Below are positions 47,214-55,193 of a stretch of 64,000 bases of DNA, piece after piece. The position numbers and the translations under genes were made by a program. Under the pieces are notes generated by a model. The model did not search any database. It saw nothing but the letters and a program-made list of their open reading frames with translations, and had not been told where the DNA came from. The DNA lies in NCBI RefSeq assembly GCF_900142895.1, contig NZ_LT670847.1:2666001-2730000 (forward strand), written 5' to 3'. The stretch comes from Vreelandella subglaciescola (GTDB taxonomy: Bacteria; Pseudomonadota; Gammaproteobacteria; Pseudomonadales; Halomonadaceae). Position 1 is the stretch's first letter, and each line of letters starts with the position of its first letter.

Positions 47214-47650
47214 GCGTTGGCCTCCTGCCAGGCGAGCAGCCGTTCGACGAGCGCGGGCGGTGAGGCCAGACGCATATCCTGATCATCGATTCCCACCGCG
47301 ACCTGTACGCTCGAGGCGCGGGTGAGGCGCTGGCCGGTGGCGGCGTCGCGGATGGTGTACGCCACCTTGAGGCGGTGTTCCCACTCGGTGAGCCGGGCTT
47401 CAATACGGATGCGTTGGGCAAAAAGCGCCGGTGCGGCGTAGCGCAGGCGCAGGTCGATCACCGGCCAGGCGAAGCCGGAGTCGCGCATCTGCGGGTAGTT
47501 GTAGTCGATGGCGTCGAGCAGCTTGCAGCGCGCGATCTCGAGATAGCGCACGTAGTGGCCATGCCAGGCGACCTGCATCATGTCGACGTCGTGGAAGGGG
47601 ATCTCGATCTCGACGTCTGCCCGGGGCAGCGGGCGGTCATCAGGCGTCAT
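47210..47650 (-). CDS. Acyl thioesterase, 4HBT hotdog family (ApeK-type)
   Basis: This 146-residue protein has the 4-hydroxybenzoyl-CoA thioesterase start: VEIEIPFHDVDMMQVAWHGH with the catalytic Asp in HDVDMMQV and the helix YVRYLEIARCKLLDAIDY. The rest is the hotdog sheet (RIRIEARLTEWEHRLKVAYT). It should hydrolyse acyl-ACP or acyl-CoA in the pathway, perhaps releasing or proofreading intermediates. It overlaps the ammonia lyase gene by 11 bp and the LolA-like gene by 4 bp. Confidence 0.88.
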   Translation of the reverse strand: MTPDDRPLPRADVEIEIPFHDVDMMQVAWHGHYVRYLEIARCKLLDAIDYNYPQMRDSGFAWPVIDLRLRYAAPALFAQRIRIEARLTEWEHRLKVAYTIRDAATGQRLTRASSVQVAVGIDDQDMRLASPPALVERLLAWQEANA

Positions 47651-49193
47651 AGAGGCTCCAGCGGCGTTGGCGGATCAGGGTGCAAAGGCGACGCAGGTCG
47701 GCCTCCATGGCGCGGTCTTCACCGAGCGGGGCAATCTCCTGGCGAAACTCGTCAACAAAGGCCGTCAGGCGTGCCGGAGTGGGCTCGGCGTCACTTTGCT
47801 GCTGGCGCAGCTCCACGCCCTGGCAAGCCGCGTGCAGCGTGGCGGCGGCGACCTGCTCAACCAGCGTCAGCACGCGCAGCGCATCGCGGGCGGCAATGGT
47901 GCCCATGCTGACCTTGTCCTGATTGTGGCATTCGGTGGAACGCGAAAACACGCTGGCGGGCATGGTCAGCTTGAGGGCTTCGGCGGTCCAGGCCGAGGCG
48001 CCGATCTGCACGGCCTTGTAGCCGTGGTTGAGCGGCAGACGTTCGGCGCTGGCGCCGCTCAGGTTGCTGGGCAGCCCGTGGTTGAAGCGGGTATCCACCA
48101 GCAGTGCCAGCTGGCGATCGAGCAGGTCGGCGAGGTTGGCCGTGGCCTGCTTGAGGCTGTCCATGGCGAAGGCGACGTGGCCACCGTAGAAATGCCCGCC
48201 GTGCATCACCTTGCCGTGCTCGGCGTCAATCAGCGGATTGTCGTTGGCGCTGTTGAGTTCGTTTTCCAGAAACTGGCGCCACCAGGGCAGCGAATCCTCG
48301 ACGACGCCGATGACGTGCGGCGCGCAGCGGGTCGAGTAGCGATCCTGCAGGCGCGGCGAGTTGCGCGGCGTGGTCGGCGCGTGGAGGTCTTCGCGCAGGC
48401 GGGCGGCGACGTCGACCTGGCCGGGGTGCGGCTTGGCGGCAAACAGGTCGGCGTCAAAGTGGTAGGGGTTGCCGGCCAGCGCGTTCACGGAAAGCGCGGT
48501 GATACGCGTGGCAAGCTGCGTGAGATAGGCGCAGCGGGCGTAGGCGAGCGCGCCGAGGGCGGTCATGACGGCGGTGCCGTTCATCAGCGCGAGGCCTTCC
48601 TTGGGCTTCAGCCGGTAGGGCGTCAGGCCGCGTTCGGCCAGCGCTTCACTGGCGGGGCGCCGGTGGCCGTTGTCGATCACCTCGCGCTCGCCGCAGAGCA
48701 CCGCCGCGAGGTACGACAGCGGCGTCAGGTCGCCGCTGGCGCCTACCGAGCCTTCTTCGGGAATCACCGGCAGCACGTCGTGTTCAAGCAGCCATACCAG
48801 CCGTTCGAGCAGCTCGACGCTGACGCCGGACACCCCACGACACAGCGACACCAGCCGCACCAGCACCACCGCCCGGGTGGCGTCTACCGGCAAGGTCGCG
48901 CCCATGCCGCAGCCGTGAAAGGTGTAGAGGTGCTGGGGTAGGCTGTCGATATCCTCGGGCGGCACGGCGCGGGTGCAGGCATCGCCATAGCCGGTGGTAA
49001 CGCCGTAAACCACGCCGTCTTCTTCCAGCAGCTGACTCAGAAAAGCGCTGCCCCGGGCGATGCGCGCGCGAAAGGTCGTGTCGGCAGAGAGCTCGACGGC
49101 GCGGCGGCCTTCGGCGACGTCGACGACATTTTCGAGGGTAATGAGGCTGCCATCCAGCGTCAGCGGAGCAGGTGTTTCAGCGGGTGGGGTCAT
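47640..49193 (-). CDS. Aromatic amino acid ammonia lyase (HAL/TAL family) of the APE cluster
   Basis: This 517-residue protein uses the MIO electrophile formed from Ala-Ser-Gly at residues 152-154 in EEGSVGASGDLTPLSYLA. A catalytic Tyr is in VVYGVTTGYGD (about residue 63). Other family motifs are ENELNSANDNPLID, NHGLPSNLSG and STECHNQDKVSMG. The selectivity region reads YTFHGCGMG, which differs from the usual tyrosine-lyase His-Leu pair, so tyrosine versus histidine preference is not settled. In APE clusters this enzyme makes 4-coumarate for the aryl starter. The start at 49193 overlaps the acyltransferase stop by 17 bp. Confidence 0.88.
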   Translation of the reverse strand: MTPPAETPAPLTLDGSLITLENVVDVAEGRRAVELSADTTFRARIARGSAFLSQLLEEDGVVYGVTTGYGDACTRAVPPEDIDSLPQHLYTFHGCGMGATLPVDATRAVVLVRLVSLCRGVSGVSVELLERLVWLLEHDVLPVIPEEGSVGASGDLTPLSYLAAVLCGEREVIDNGHRRPASEALAERGLTPYRLKPKEGLALMNGTAVMTALGALAYARCAYLTQLATRITALSVNALAGNPYHFDADLFAAKPHPGQVDVAARLREDLHAPTTPRNSPRLQDRYSTRCAPHVIGVVEDSLPWWRQFLENELNSANDNPLIDAEHGKVMHGGHFYGGHVAFAMDSLKQATANLADLLDRQLALLVDTRFNHGLPSNLSGASAERLPLNHGYKAVQIGASAWTAEALKLTMPASVFSRSTECHNQDKVSMGTIAARDALRVLTLVEQVAAATLHAACQGVELRQQQSDAEPTPARLTAFVDEFRQEIAPLGEDRAMEADLRRLCTLIRQRRWSLYDA

Positions 49194-50121
49194 GGTGTGA
49201 ATCCGTGTCGTCGTGCCAGAACGAAAAAAAGTTGAACCACTGCAGCGGATGACGGCGTACACGCGCCGCCAGATGGTCGGCATGGCGCTGCATGGCGTCG
49301 GTTATCCAGTCTTCCCGCGCCCGGCGTGGCAGATTGGTGGTGTCGTCGAACGGCTCAAAATCGACCTGAAAGGCATCGTCATCGCGCACGCAGGAGAGCG
49401 TATACAGCGGGCAACGCAGCAGCGTCGCCAGGCGAAAAGGGCCTTCGGGGAAGGGCGCCGGTGCGCCGAGAAACTCGAGCGTGCGGGTGCGGCCCACGCC
49501 CAGCGGTACGCGGTCGGCGGCAATGACCACGAACCCGCCGTCGCGTATGCGGGCATCAAGGTGCTGAGCGGTCGCGGGGGTGATGTCGGTGACTTCGAGC
49601 ACTTCGGGACGCGGCCGGCCGGTGGCGCGCTCGAGCAGCTGGTTGAACTTTTGGGCATTGTGCAGGTGCATCAGCACGGTGAGCTGGAAGCCGGCGTGCT
49701 GGCTGCCCAGCGCGTTGACGATATCCAGATTGCCGTGGTGGGCGACCAGAATCAGGCCGCCGCGGCGCTGGCGCACGGCGTGCTCCATGTTGGCCATGCC
49801 CTGGCCGCGCAGCGGTTCGCGCCGTGGCTCGCCGCTCCAGGCGGTGACCTTGTCCATCAGCGTCTGGCCGAAGGACATGAAATGTTGGTAGCTGCGGCGC
49901 CATTCGGTCAGCGCGTGCCGGGGCCGTGTCGGGTCAAGGCGGCGGAGGTAGTCGCGTGAGGCGCGCCGGGCGACGCCGTGGCTGAGAAAATACCAGACGA
50001 TCACCGGGCGCAGCACCAGCCGGAATGGCCAGTGGCCGAGCAGGCGGCGAATGCGCACCATGGCCAGCATGCCGATCAGGGTGCCGCGCTCACCGATACT
50101 TGCCCAGTGCAGCCGCCTCAT
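49177..50121 (-). CDS. Lysophospholipid acyltransferase (LpxL/HtrB-like) of the APE cluster
   Basis: The protein has 314 residues. An N-terminal membrane helix (PFRLVLRPVIVWYFLSHGV) is followed by the catalytic H-x4-D-like motif in VAHHGNLDIVNALGS and conserved RVPLGVGRTRTLEFLG and FPEGPFRLATL blocks of the LpxL/HtrB/PlsC superfamily. It may acylate the polyene carrier or attach the polyene to a lipid. In enterobacterial clusters a glycosyltransferase and an acyltransferase are joined in ApeJ; here they are two genes that overlap by 4 bp (ATGA). Confidence 0.85.
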   Translation of the reverse strand: MRRLHWASIGERGTLIGMLAMVRIRRLLGHWPFRLVLRPVIVWYFLSHGVARRASRDYLRRLDPTRPRHALTEWRRSYQHFMSFGQTLMDKVTAWSGEPRREPLRGQGMANMEHAVRQRRGGLILVAHHGNLDIVNALGSQHAGFQLTVLMHLHNAQKFNQLLERATGRPRPEVLEVTDITPATAQHLDARIRDGGFVVIAADRVPLGVGRTRTLEFLGAPAPFPEGPFRLATLLRCPLYTLSCVRDDDAFQVDFEPFDDTTNLPRRAREDWITDAMQRHADHLAARVRRHPLQWFNFFSFWHDDTDSHHDPTR

Positions 50122-50855
50122 GAGGTGCGCTTCCGGCCCAGCAGGCGTGGCAAGCGCCAGAGCATGCCGAAGAACAGGCGCGTGTGCATGGAGCTGATCT
50201 GCAGGTTGTCGCGCCAGGGCGCAAAATGGCTGACGCCGTCGTCGGGGTAATGCACCCGTACCGGCAGGTTGCGCAGCGGCTGGCCGGCCCAGTGCCAGCG
50301 GACCAGTACTTCGGTATCGAAGGTCATGCGGTCGCCGCAGGCATGGCGGGTAAGCAAGGCGTTAAGCGGCGCCAGCGGGTAGAGGCGCACGCCGCACATG
50401 GTGTCGCGGATGGTCAGCGACAGGGTGTTGATCCACACCCAGACATGGTTGGCGTAACGGCCGTAAAGCCGCACTCGAGGCACGCTTTGATCGTAGCGTG
50501 GGTAGCCGACCAGCAGGGTACCTGGTGCATCAACCATGGCGTCAAGAAAGGCGGGCAGGTCATCTGGGTGGTGCTGGCCGTCGGCATCGACCTGCAGGGC
50601 GTGCGTGTAGCCGAGGCGCTGGGCCTCGCGCAGCCCGGCGCGTACCGCCGCGCCCTTGCCCTGATTTTCGCTCAGGCGCAGCAGGTGATGCCCCTCAGCG
50701 GCGAGGCGGTCGAGCTCGCGCCGGCAGTCGACGTCGCTGCCGTCATCGACCAGCAGCACCGGCAGGCTCAGCGCGCTGAGCGAGGCGCACACGTCGGCAA
50801 TGGTCGTCGGGTGGTTGTAAACGGGCACCAAAGCGCAGAGGCGAGGCTCACTCAT
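50118..50855 (-). CDS. Family 2 glycosyltransferase of the APE cluster
   Basis: The protein has 245 residues from ATG 50855, chosen because it starts at the family N-terminus MSEPRLCALVPVYNHPTT. It has LLVDDGSD and LQVDADGQHHPDDL with the nucleotide-sugar-binding D-x-D, plus an NQGKGAAVRAGL segment, all typical of GT-A fold dolichol-phosphate-mannose-like synthases. It should transfer a sugar to the pigment or its lipid anchor. The start overlaps the ligase stop by 8 bp, and the stop overlaps the acyltransferase start by 4 bp. Confidence 0.88.
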   Translation of the reverse strand: MSEPRLCALVPVYNHPTTIADVCASLSALSLPVLLVDDGSDVDCRRELDRLAAEGHHLLRLSENQGKGAAVRAGLREAQRLGYTHALQVDADGQHHPDDLPAFLDAMVDAPGTLLVGYPRYDQSVPRVRLYGRYANHVWVWINTLSLTIRDTMCGVRLYPLAPLNALLTRHACGDRMTFDTEVLVRWHWAGQPLRNLPVRVHYPDDGVSHFAPWRDNLQISSMHTRLFFGMLWRLPRLLGRKRTS

Positions 50856-52551
50856 TGGCGTTCTCCGTCTCCAGACCCACGGGGCTGGCGAAACGCAGGC
50901 GCCCGGCGGCATGCTGGGCCTGTCGGGATTCAAGGCGGAACATGATCGTGCCGTGTTTATATTCGAGCTGCAGGGTGCAGCGCGTGCCGGGCCACAGGGG
51001 GCGCTGGAACTTCAGCCGCTCGACGCCGCGAAAGCCGTGACAAGGGCCGAAGCAGGCACGGGCCTGCTCGATGGCCCACTGCACCATCACCACGCCGGGC
51101 ACGAGGGGGAAATCGTCAAAATGGCCTTCAAGAAAGACCAGCCGTTCGGGGACTTCCAAACTGATATGGCGCTTGTGTGGCCCGTCGTGGCGTTCGCCCA
51201 GCCAGCGCGGCAGGCGGTTATCGTTGAGGTCGGCGAACAGCCGGTCGAGCCGGGTGCGGTCGAGCTTGCCCTGAGCATTGGTCGGCAGCTCGGCGACAAA
51301 GCGCCAGTAGCGCGGCAGGGCAATGGATTCCTGTGAGGCAGCAAGGTGCTGGCGCAAGCGCTCGATCAGCGCACGGCGTTCGGCGTGGGTCTGGGGCAGC
51401 GCGTCTTCGGCCAGCACCACCACGGCGCCCAGCCGCTCGGCGTGTTGCTGAGCGACGCGGGTGCAGTGCGCCTGCTTGACGTCGGGCAGGGCCGCCAGGT
51501 CGCGTTCGATCGCGGTCAGGGAGACGCGCTTGCCGGCGAGCTTGATCAGCCGGTCGGCGCGCCCCAGCAGGCGAAAGCCTTGGGCCGTGGCTTCGGCCCG
51601 GTCAGCTTGTTGCCACCACTGCCGGGGGGCTTGTAGAAACGCCGAGCGAACCTGCAGCTGTGCATCTTCCAGCCGAATCTCGACCCCGGGCAGGGGCTGC
51701 CAGTCGTCGGCACGGGTTTGGCGCCGGTGCGCAATGCCGCCGGTTTCGGTGCTGCCGTAGATTTCAATTACCGGTGCCGCGAGCAGGGTTTCGGCGTGTT
51801 GAGCATGCTCTGCGGCCAGCGGCGCGCCGGACGAGAATATCCGCTGGGGCGCACCCGCCTGTTCCCAGTTCAGGTGATCGGGCAGCCGCGAGAGCTGGGC
51901 CGGCGAGCTGATCAGCGTCGCTTTAAGGCCGGCGTGGCGAACCTCGGCGAGGCGCCGTGCCATCACTTCGGGGTAGTGACAGTTGCCGCCGCACAGGGGA
52001 ATGCCGTGGCAGAGCGGGCGCAGTACGCCGGTCAGCAGGCCGTAAATGTGCTGATGGCTGACCTGCGAAATAACTGCGCCGCCGTCCAGCGGCCAGAGCT
52101 CGGCCTGAACCGCCAGCTCCGCTTCAAGCTGGCCGAAGCGTTTGACCTGCATGAGCGGCTCGCCGGTGGAGCCCGAGGTATAAAGCACCAGCGCTTCGGC
52201 GTCGGCGGCCAGCGGCTCGGGCGGCGGCAGGTCGGAAGCGTTCGGCGCGGGCGCCGCTGCCGGGATCACACCGTCGAGCTGTTTACTGAGCCGCGTTAGC
52301 GTCGCGGTGCGGTCATCGCCGGGGAGTACGGCGCTGCGCCCGCTTTCCCACAGCGCCAGTAGGGCGGCGCAGAAAGACGCAGGGTCGCGCTCAAACAGCA
52401 GCCAGCGCCCGCCGGGCTTATCCGCCAGCCAGTGTCGCCAGGCGTTGATGGCCGCTACCAGCGCATCGGGCCGGCACCAGTCCTTGGGCAACGTGGCCGC
52501 GGGCGCCAGCGTTCTGCGCCAGGGGAGTCGGGAAAGGGCAACATGCGTCAC
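50848..52551 (-). CDS. AMP-dependent acyl-ACP/CoA ligase fused to a C-terminal dehydratase-like hotdog domain (ApeH-ApeI-type)
   Basis: The protein has 567 residues from the GTG at 52551, which overlaps the previous stop by four bases (GTGA) and has a GCGGAG ribosome-binding site. An ATG lies 12 codons upstream. The adenylation domain has LVLYTSGSTGEPLMQVK and VIEIYGSTETGGIAHR, then RADRLIKLAGKRVSL. It should activate the aryl acid, probably coumarate. After about residue 430 a hotdog domain follows: HISLEVPERLVFLEGHFDDF, then PLVPGVVMVQWAIEQAR, with a FabZ-like His. In other APE clusters the ligase and dehydratase are separate; the fusion is notable. Confidence 0.88.
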   Translation of the reverse strand: MTHVALSRLPWRRTLAPAATLPKDWCRPDALVAAINAWRHWLADKPGGRWLLFERDPASFCAALLALWESGRSAVLPGDDRTATLTRLSKQLDGVIPAAAPAPNASDLPPPEPLAADAEALVLYTSGSTGEPLMQVKRFGQLEAELAVQAELWPLDGGAVISQVSHQHIYGLLTGVLRPLCHGIPLCGGNCHYPEVMARRLAEVRHAGLKATLISSPAQLSRLPDHLNWEQAGAPQRIFSSGAPLAAEHAQHAETLLAAPVIEIYGSTETGGIAHRRQTRADDWQPLPGVEIRLEDAQLQVRSAFLQAPRQWWQQADRAEATAQGFRLLGRADRLIKLAGKRVSLTAIERDLAALPDVKQAHCTRVAQQHAERLGAVVVLAEDALPQTHAERRALIERLRQHLAASQESIALPRYWRFVAELPTNAQGKLDRTRLDRLFADLNDNRLPRWLGERHDGPHKRHISLEVPERLVFLEGHFDDFPLVPGVVMVQWAIEQARACFGPCHGFRGVERLKFQRPLWPGTRCTLQLEYKHGTIMFRLESRQAQHAAGRLRFASPVGLETENANE

Positions 52552-53087
52552 GGGGAAGTTCTCCGCAGCCGGTAACGGCAGCACCATTCACCGGTGAACA
52601 TCAGGGCGATCAGGCCATAGCTGATGACGCCGTTATATAGCGTCCAGAGCGACAGGCTGGCATAGCAGGCCGTCCACGCGGCCACGCTGCCGTTGATCAG
52701 GAAAAACAGGCACCAGACTTGCGTCACGCGGCGGGTATAGCGAACCCCTGACGCGGGCAAATCCGGCTCGCGAAGCCGGGCCAGCCGTTCAATGACCGGC
52801 GGCCCCTGCCACAGGCTGAAGGCAAATAGCGCCAGCATCACGGCATTGATGGCCACCGGGTAGGCACGCACGCCCCATTCCGCTTCGCCGAGCAGGCCCA
52901 GCAGAATCAGCCCGCCACCGGCGGTTATGGCCAGCCAGCGCGCCTCGGGGAAGCGCCAGGCCAGCAGCAGAGCGCCGGTCACCAGCAGCGGCCAGCTGCC
53001 CACATGGTCATGCAGCGACCCTATCAGCAGTGGCCAGGCCATCATCAGCGGAGCCAGGCTCCACTTGAGGGCACGCATTGGGCTCAA
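52548..53087 (-). CDS. COG4648-type membrane protein of the APE cluster (ApeG-type)
   Basis: This 179-residue integral membrane protein has about five or six hydrophobic segments, for example LLVTGALLLAWRF, WLAITAGGGLILLGLLGE and LYNGVISYGLIALMFTGEW. It ends in CCRYRLRRTSP. It fits the small membrane proteins placed beside the ACP and ligase genes in APE clusters. The biochemical role is unknown. Both ends overlap neighbours by 4 bp. Confidence 0.78.
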   Translation of the reverse strand: MSPMRALKWSLAPLMMAWPLLIGSLHDHVGSWPLLVTGALLLAWRFPEARWLAITAGGGLILLGLLGEAEWGVRAYPVAINAVMLALFAFSLWQGPPVIERLARLREPDLPASGVRYTRRVTQVWCLFFLINGSVAAWTACYASLSLWTLYNGVISYGLIALMFTGEWCCRYRLRRTSP

Positions 53088-53371
53088 CGCTGCATCAGGC
53101 GTTCGACGGCCGTGACCACATCGTTGATGCTGCGCACGGACTTGAAGTCTTCCGGATTGACCCGACGCCCGGTGAACTGCTTCAGTTCGACGACCAGATC
53201 CACGGCATCGATGCTGTCGATGTCGAGGTCTTCGTACAGGCGGGCTTCCGGGTGGATGTCGCCGGCGTCGATCTCGAACAGTTCCACCAGAATCTTGCGT
53301 ACCTGGGCAAAGATGGCCTCACGGCTGACGGGCGTGTCGGTCGACGTACCTGTTGAAGTGCTTGCAGACAT
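53084..53371 (-). CDS. Acyl carrier protein (APE, ApeF-type)
   Basis: The protein has 95 residues from ATG 53371 (MSASTSTGTSTDTPV). The phosphopantetheine attachment serine is in YEDLDIDSIDAVDLVVEL. The N-terminal 20 residues are Ser/Thr-rich linker. It carries the growing or starter chain for the APE type II PKS. A longer in-frame opening upstream runs through the other ACP gene in a different frame and is rejected. It overlaps the membrane-protein gene by 4 bp and follows the first ACP gene by 7 bp. Confidence 0.88.
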   Translation of the reverse strand: MSASTSTGTSTDTPVSREAIFAQVRKILVELFEIDAGDIHPEARLYEDLDIDSIDAVDLVVELKQFTGRRVNPEDFKSVRSINDVVTAVERLMQR

Positions 53372-53378
53372 GGCGGTA

Positions 53379-53648
53379 TCAGTTGACACGGCGAGTCTCC
53401 ACGAGCGCGCGCAGCGCTTCCAGACTAGCGAAATGTTTGCGCGTTTCTTCGGCTTCGGCATCCAGCTTGATGCCGTAACGTTTTTGCAGTTCCAGCCCCA
53501 GTTCCAGCGCGTCGATGGAGTCCAGCCCCAGCCCCTCGCCGAACAGCGGCGCCTGCTCGTCAATATCGCTGGGCGTCACGTCCTCGAGCTCCAGCGCTTC
53601 GATAATCATGCGCTTGAGATCAAGCGTCAGTTGTTGTGTTTCAGGCAT
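53379..53648 (-). CDS. Acyl carrier protein (APE, ApeE-type)
   Basis: This 89-residue carrier protein begins MPETQQLTLDLKRMIIEALE. The phosphopantetheine serine is in FGEGLGLDSIDALELGLEL. It differs from the second ACP around the attachment site (GLDSID versus DIDSID), consistent with division of labour between starter loading and extension. It overlaps the acyltransferase stop by 8 bp. It is a likely substrate of the cluster phosphopantetheinyl transferase. Confidence 0.9.
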   Translation of the reverse strand: MPETQQLTLDLKRMIIEALELEDVTPSDIDEQAPLFGEGLGLDSIDALELGLELQKRYGIKLDAEAEETRKHFASLEALRALVETRRVN

Positions 53649-54408
53649 GTTGGATTCGGTCTAGTTCGTGGTTGAAATGGTCGCTTAGCTGGCGCGTGAG
53701 ATGCCGGGCGCGCAGGCTTGTCGGCTGCTGCGTCTCCCGGGGCACGGACAGGTCGTCCAGCACGTGCAGGTCGAGCTGCACCTTGCGCGGCGGAATGCGA
53801 TACCAGGGCGTGCCTTTGGTCAGCGTAGTAGGCTGGCAACGGATCAGCACGGGGGTGATGTTGGCGCCGGTGCGCAGCGCGATATTGGCGCCCCCGCGGC
53901 GAAACTTGACCGGCCTGTCAGGGCGGGTGCGGGTGCCCTCGGGAAAGAGGATCAGCGAGTTGCCCGCGGCCAGACTCTGGCGTGCCGCTTCAAGCACGGC
54001 CTCCGGGTCGCGGTTGGTGATGTAGCCGGCCGCGCGGATCGGGCCACGGGTGAACGGGTTGCTGGCCAGCTTGCCCTTGACGATGCAGTCGGCCTGGGGC
54101 ACGTGGCCCAGCAGAAACACGACATCAATCAGGGAAGGGTGGTTGGCAAGAATCAGCAGCCCCGGGCGCTGCAGGCGTGACAATCCCTCAAAGCGGTAGT
54201 CGAGCACGCCCAGCGTGCGCATCAGGCCGCCAAAGGCGCGGAAGGCGTATTGGATCAACACCCGTGCATGAGTGCGGCGCCGAGAGGCATCGCGGATGGT
54301 GAGCTTCAGCACAGGCGCAATGAGCAGGCCGATCAGCAAGCCGCCGATCCCGAAAAGGGCAAAGGATAGCGCCGTGCCCAGGCCGCGCCGGCATTGATCG
54401 AGGGTCAT
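53641..54408 (-). CDS. 1-acylglycerol-3-phosphate O-acyltransferase-like enzyme (ApeD-type)
   Basis: This 255-residue membrane-associated acyltransferase of the PlsC superfamily has two N-terminal hydrophobic segments (LSFALFGIGGLLIGLLIAPV). The catalytic motif NHPSLIDVVFLLGHV provides H-x4-D, and ILFPEGTRTRPDRPVKF is the second conserved block. It may acylate the lipid to which the polyene is attached. It overlaps the chain-length-factor gene by 4 bp and the ACP gene by 8 bp. Confidence 0.88.
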   Translation of the reverse strand: MTLDQCRRGLGTALSFALFGIGGLLIGLLIAPVLKLTIRDASRRRTHARVLIQYAFRAFGGLMRTLGVLDYRFEGLSRLQRPGLLILANHPSLIDVVFLLGHVPQADCIVKGKLASNPFTRGPIRAAGYITNRDPEAVLEAARQSLAAGNSLILFPEGTRTRPDRPVKFRRGGANIALRTGANITPVLIRCQPTTLTKGTPWYRIPPRKVQLDLHVLDDLSVPRETQQPTSLRARHLTRQLSDHFNHELDRIQHA

Positions 54409-55076
54409 TCGGCCACCTGCGTAAAGCGCTGCAGCCCGTCAAGCCAGGGCGCATCCCCGGTAAGCCAGGCGATGATGTCTTGTGGCGTGGGTTCACCCGG
54501 TGTTGCCGTGCGTGTGGCGGTCAGCCGTGGCCCGGCATCGGGCCGGCGGGACAGGCGCAGGCCAACGGCGCAGGCATGGCCCGGGTGCGGCGTATGCCCC
54601 TGATAGGTAGCGGGTAGTTCGCCTTCCGAGAACACCACGACGACGCTTTCATAGCCGGCGTCAAGATAGCCGCCGGCTTCGGTTAACAGGGCGTCAAACT
54701 CATGGCCACAAGCGCCCAGTGCCTGAAGGGGCAAGCGGTGGTTATGGGCGATGGAGTACACGCCCAGTACGGCGTTGTGCACCGACATGGAAAAGCGGGT
54801 GGGCGACAGCGGCGCTTGCTGTGCCAGCGCTTCCAGCATGGAAAGGGTATGAACGACATCGCCATGACGCGACGCGTGAATCAGCGGGCATCCTTCGGCA
54901 GGCGTCAGGCCGTGCAGAATGTCGCAGGTGGCCCGGCCCGTAGCATCAAGCCGACGACGAAGCATCCCCGGCAGGGAGCTGCCGACAGGAGAGGGAATAC
55001 TATGCTGCGGGTCCGCCAAGCGCTGGGTCCCGCTGGCGCACCATGCGCGCCAGTCGCTAATGTGGAGTCGATCCAT
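54405..55076 (-). CDS. Beta-ketoacyl synthase chain-length-factor-like protein (ApeC-type)
   Basis: This 223-residue protein is only the N-terminal half of a ketosynthase-like fold. It begins MDRLHISDWRAWCASGTQRL and has FSMSVHNAVLGVYSIAHNHR and CGHEFDALLTEAGGYLDAGYE. The position of the KS nucleophile reads HNAVLG, with no Cys. It matches the chain-length-factor proteins of APE clusters, which pair with a KS to set polyene length. It is the first gene of the operon. No ribosome-binding site is visible before the ATG; instead the leader is made of 12-bp repeats. No earlier start codon is available in frame. Confidence 0.85.
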   Translation of the reverse strand: MDRLHISDWRAWCASGTQRLADPQHSIPSPVGSSLPGMLRRRLDATGRATCDILHGLTPAEGCPLIHASRHGDVVHTLSMLEALAQQAPLSPTRFSMSVHNAVLGVYSIAHNHRLPLQALGACGHEFDALLTEAGGYLDAGYESVVVVFSEGELPATYQGHTPHPGHACAVGLRLSRRPDAGPRLTATRTATPGEPTPQDIIAWLTGDAPWLDGLQRFTQVAE

Positions 55077-55100
55077 GACGAAGTGTACTTTGAAGAGACA

Positions 55101-55160
55101 GGGTTTGAAAAAGTATTTGAGATAGCGTTTGAGACAGTATTTGAGCTAGCGTTTAAGGCG
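55101..55160 (-). repeat. Five 12-bp imperfect tandem repeats in the leader of the APE operon
   Basis: On the plus strand the units are GGGTTTGAAAAA, GTATTTGAGATA, GCGTTTGAGACA, GTATTTGAGCTA and GCGTTTAAGGCG. On the transcribed strand each has a TCAAA-type core every 12 nt. They fill the space between the predicted transcription start (about 55158) and the first codon (55076), with no Shine-Dalgarno. Confidence 0.75.
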
Positions 55161-55164
55161 GCGA

Positions 55165-55193
55165 ACTATAACGTAAAGCTGAGCTTAGCCCAA
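55165..55193 (-). promoter_or_regulatory. Sigma70-type promoter of the APE operon
   Basis: Reading the minus strand, -35 TTGGGC (55193-55188) and -10 TATAGT (55170-55165) are separated by exactly 17 bp. This predicts a start near 55158 and a leader of about 80 nt. Confidence 0.65.

Larger units (their letters stand above)
37605..55193 (-). other. Aryl polyene (APE) biosynthetic gene cluster, single minus-strand operon
   Basis: Twenty genes run in one direction from the promoter at about 55.19 kb to the phosphopantetheinyl transferase at 37.6 kb, mostly overlapping by 1-17 bp. Family content and order match the apeC to apeR order of enterobacterial APE clusters: chain-length factor, acyltransferase, two ACPs, COG4648 membrane protein, ligase-dehydratase, glycosyltransferase, acyltransferase, ammonia lyase, thioesterase, LolA-like, MMPL exporter, flavoprotein, lipoprotein, ketosynthase, dehydratase, reductase, ketosynthase. 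APEs are yellow polyene lipids with an aryl head that protect against oxidative stress. The pigment itself is inferred. Confidence 0.9.

Noticed and set aside
47640..49193. Histidine utilisation (hutH) gene
   Set aside because: No hutU, hutI or hutG is nearby and the gene is locked in the APE operon, so an aryl-starter role is more likely.
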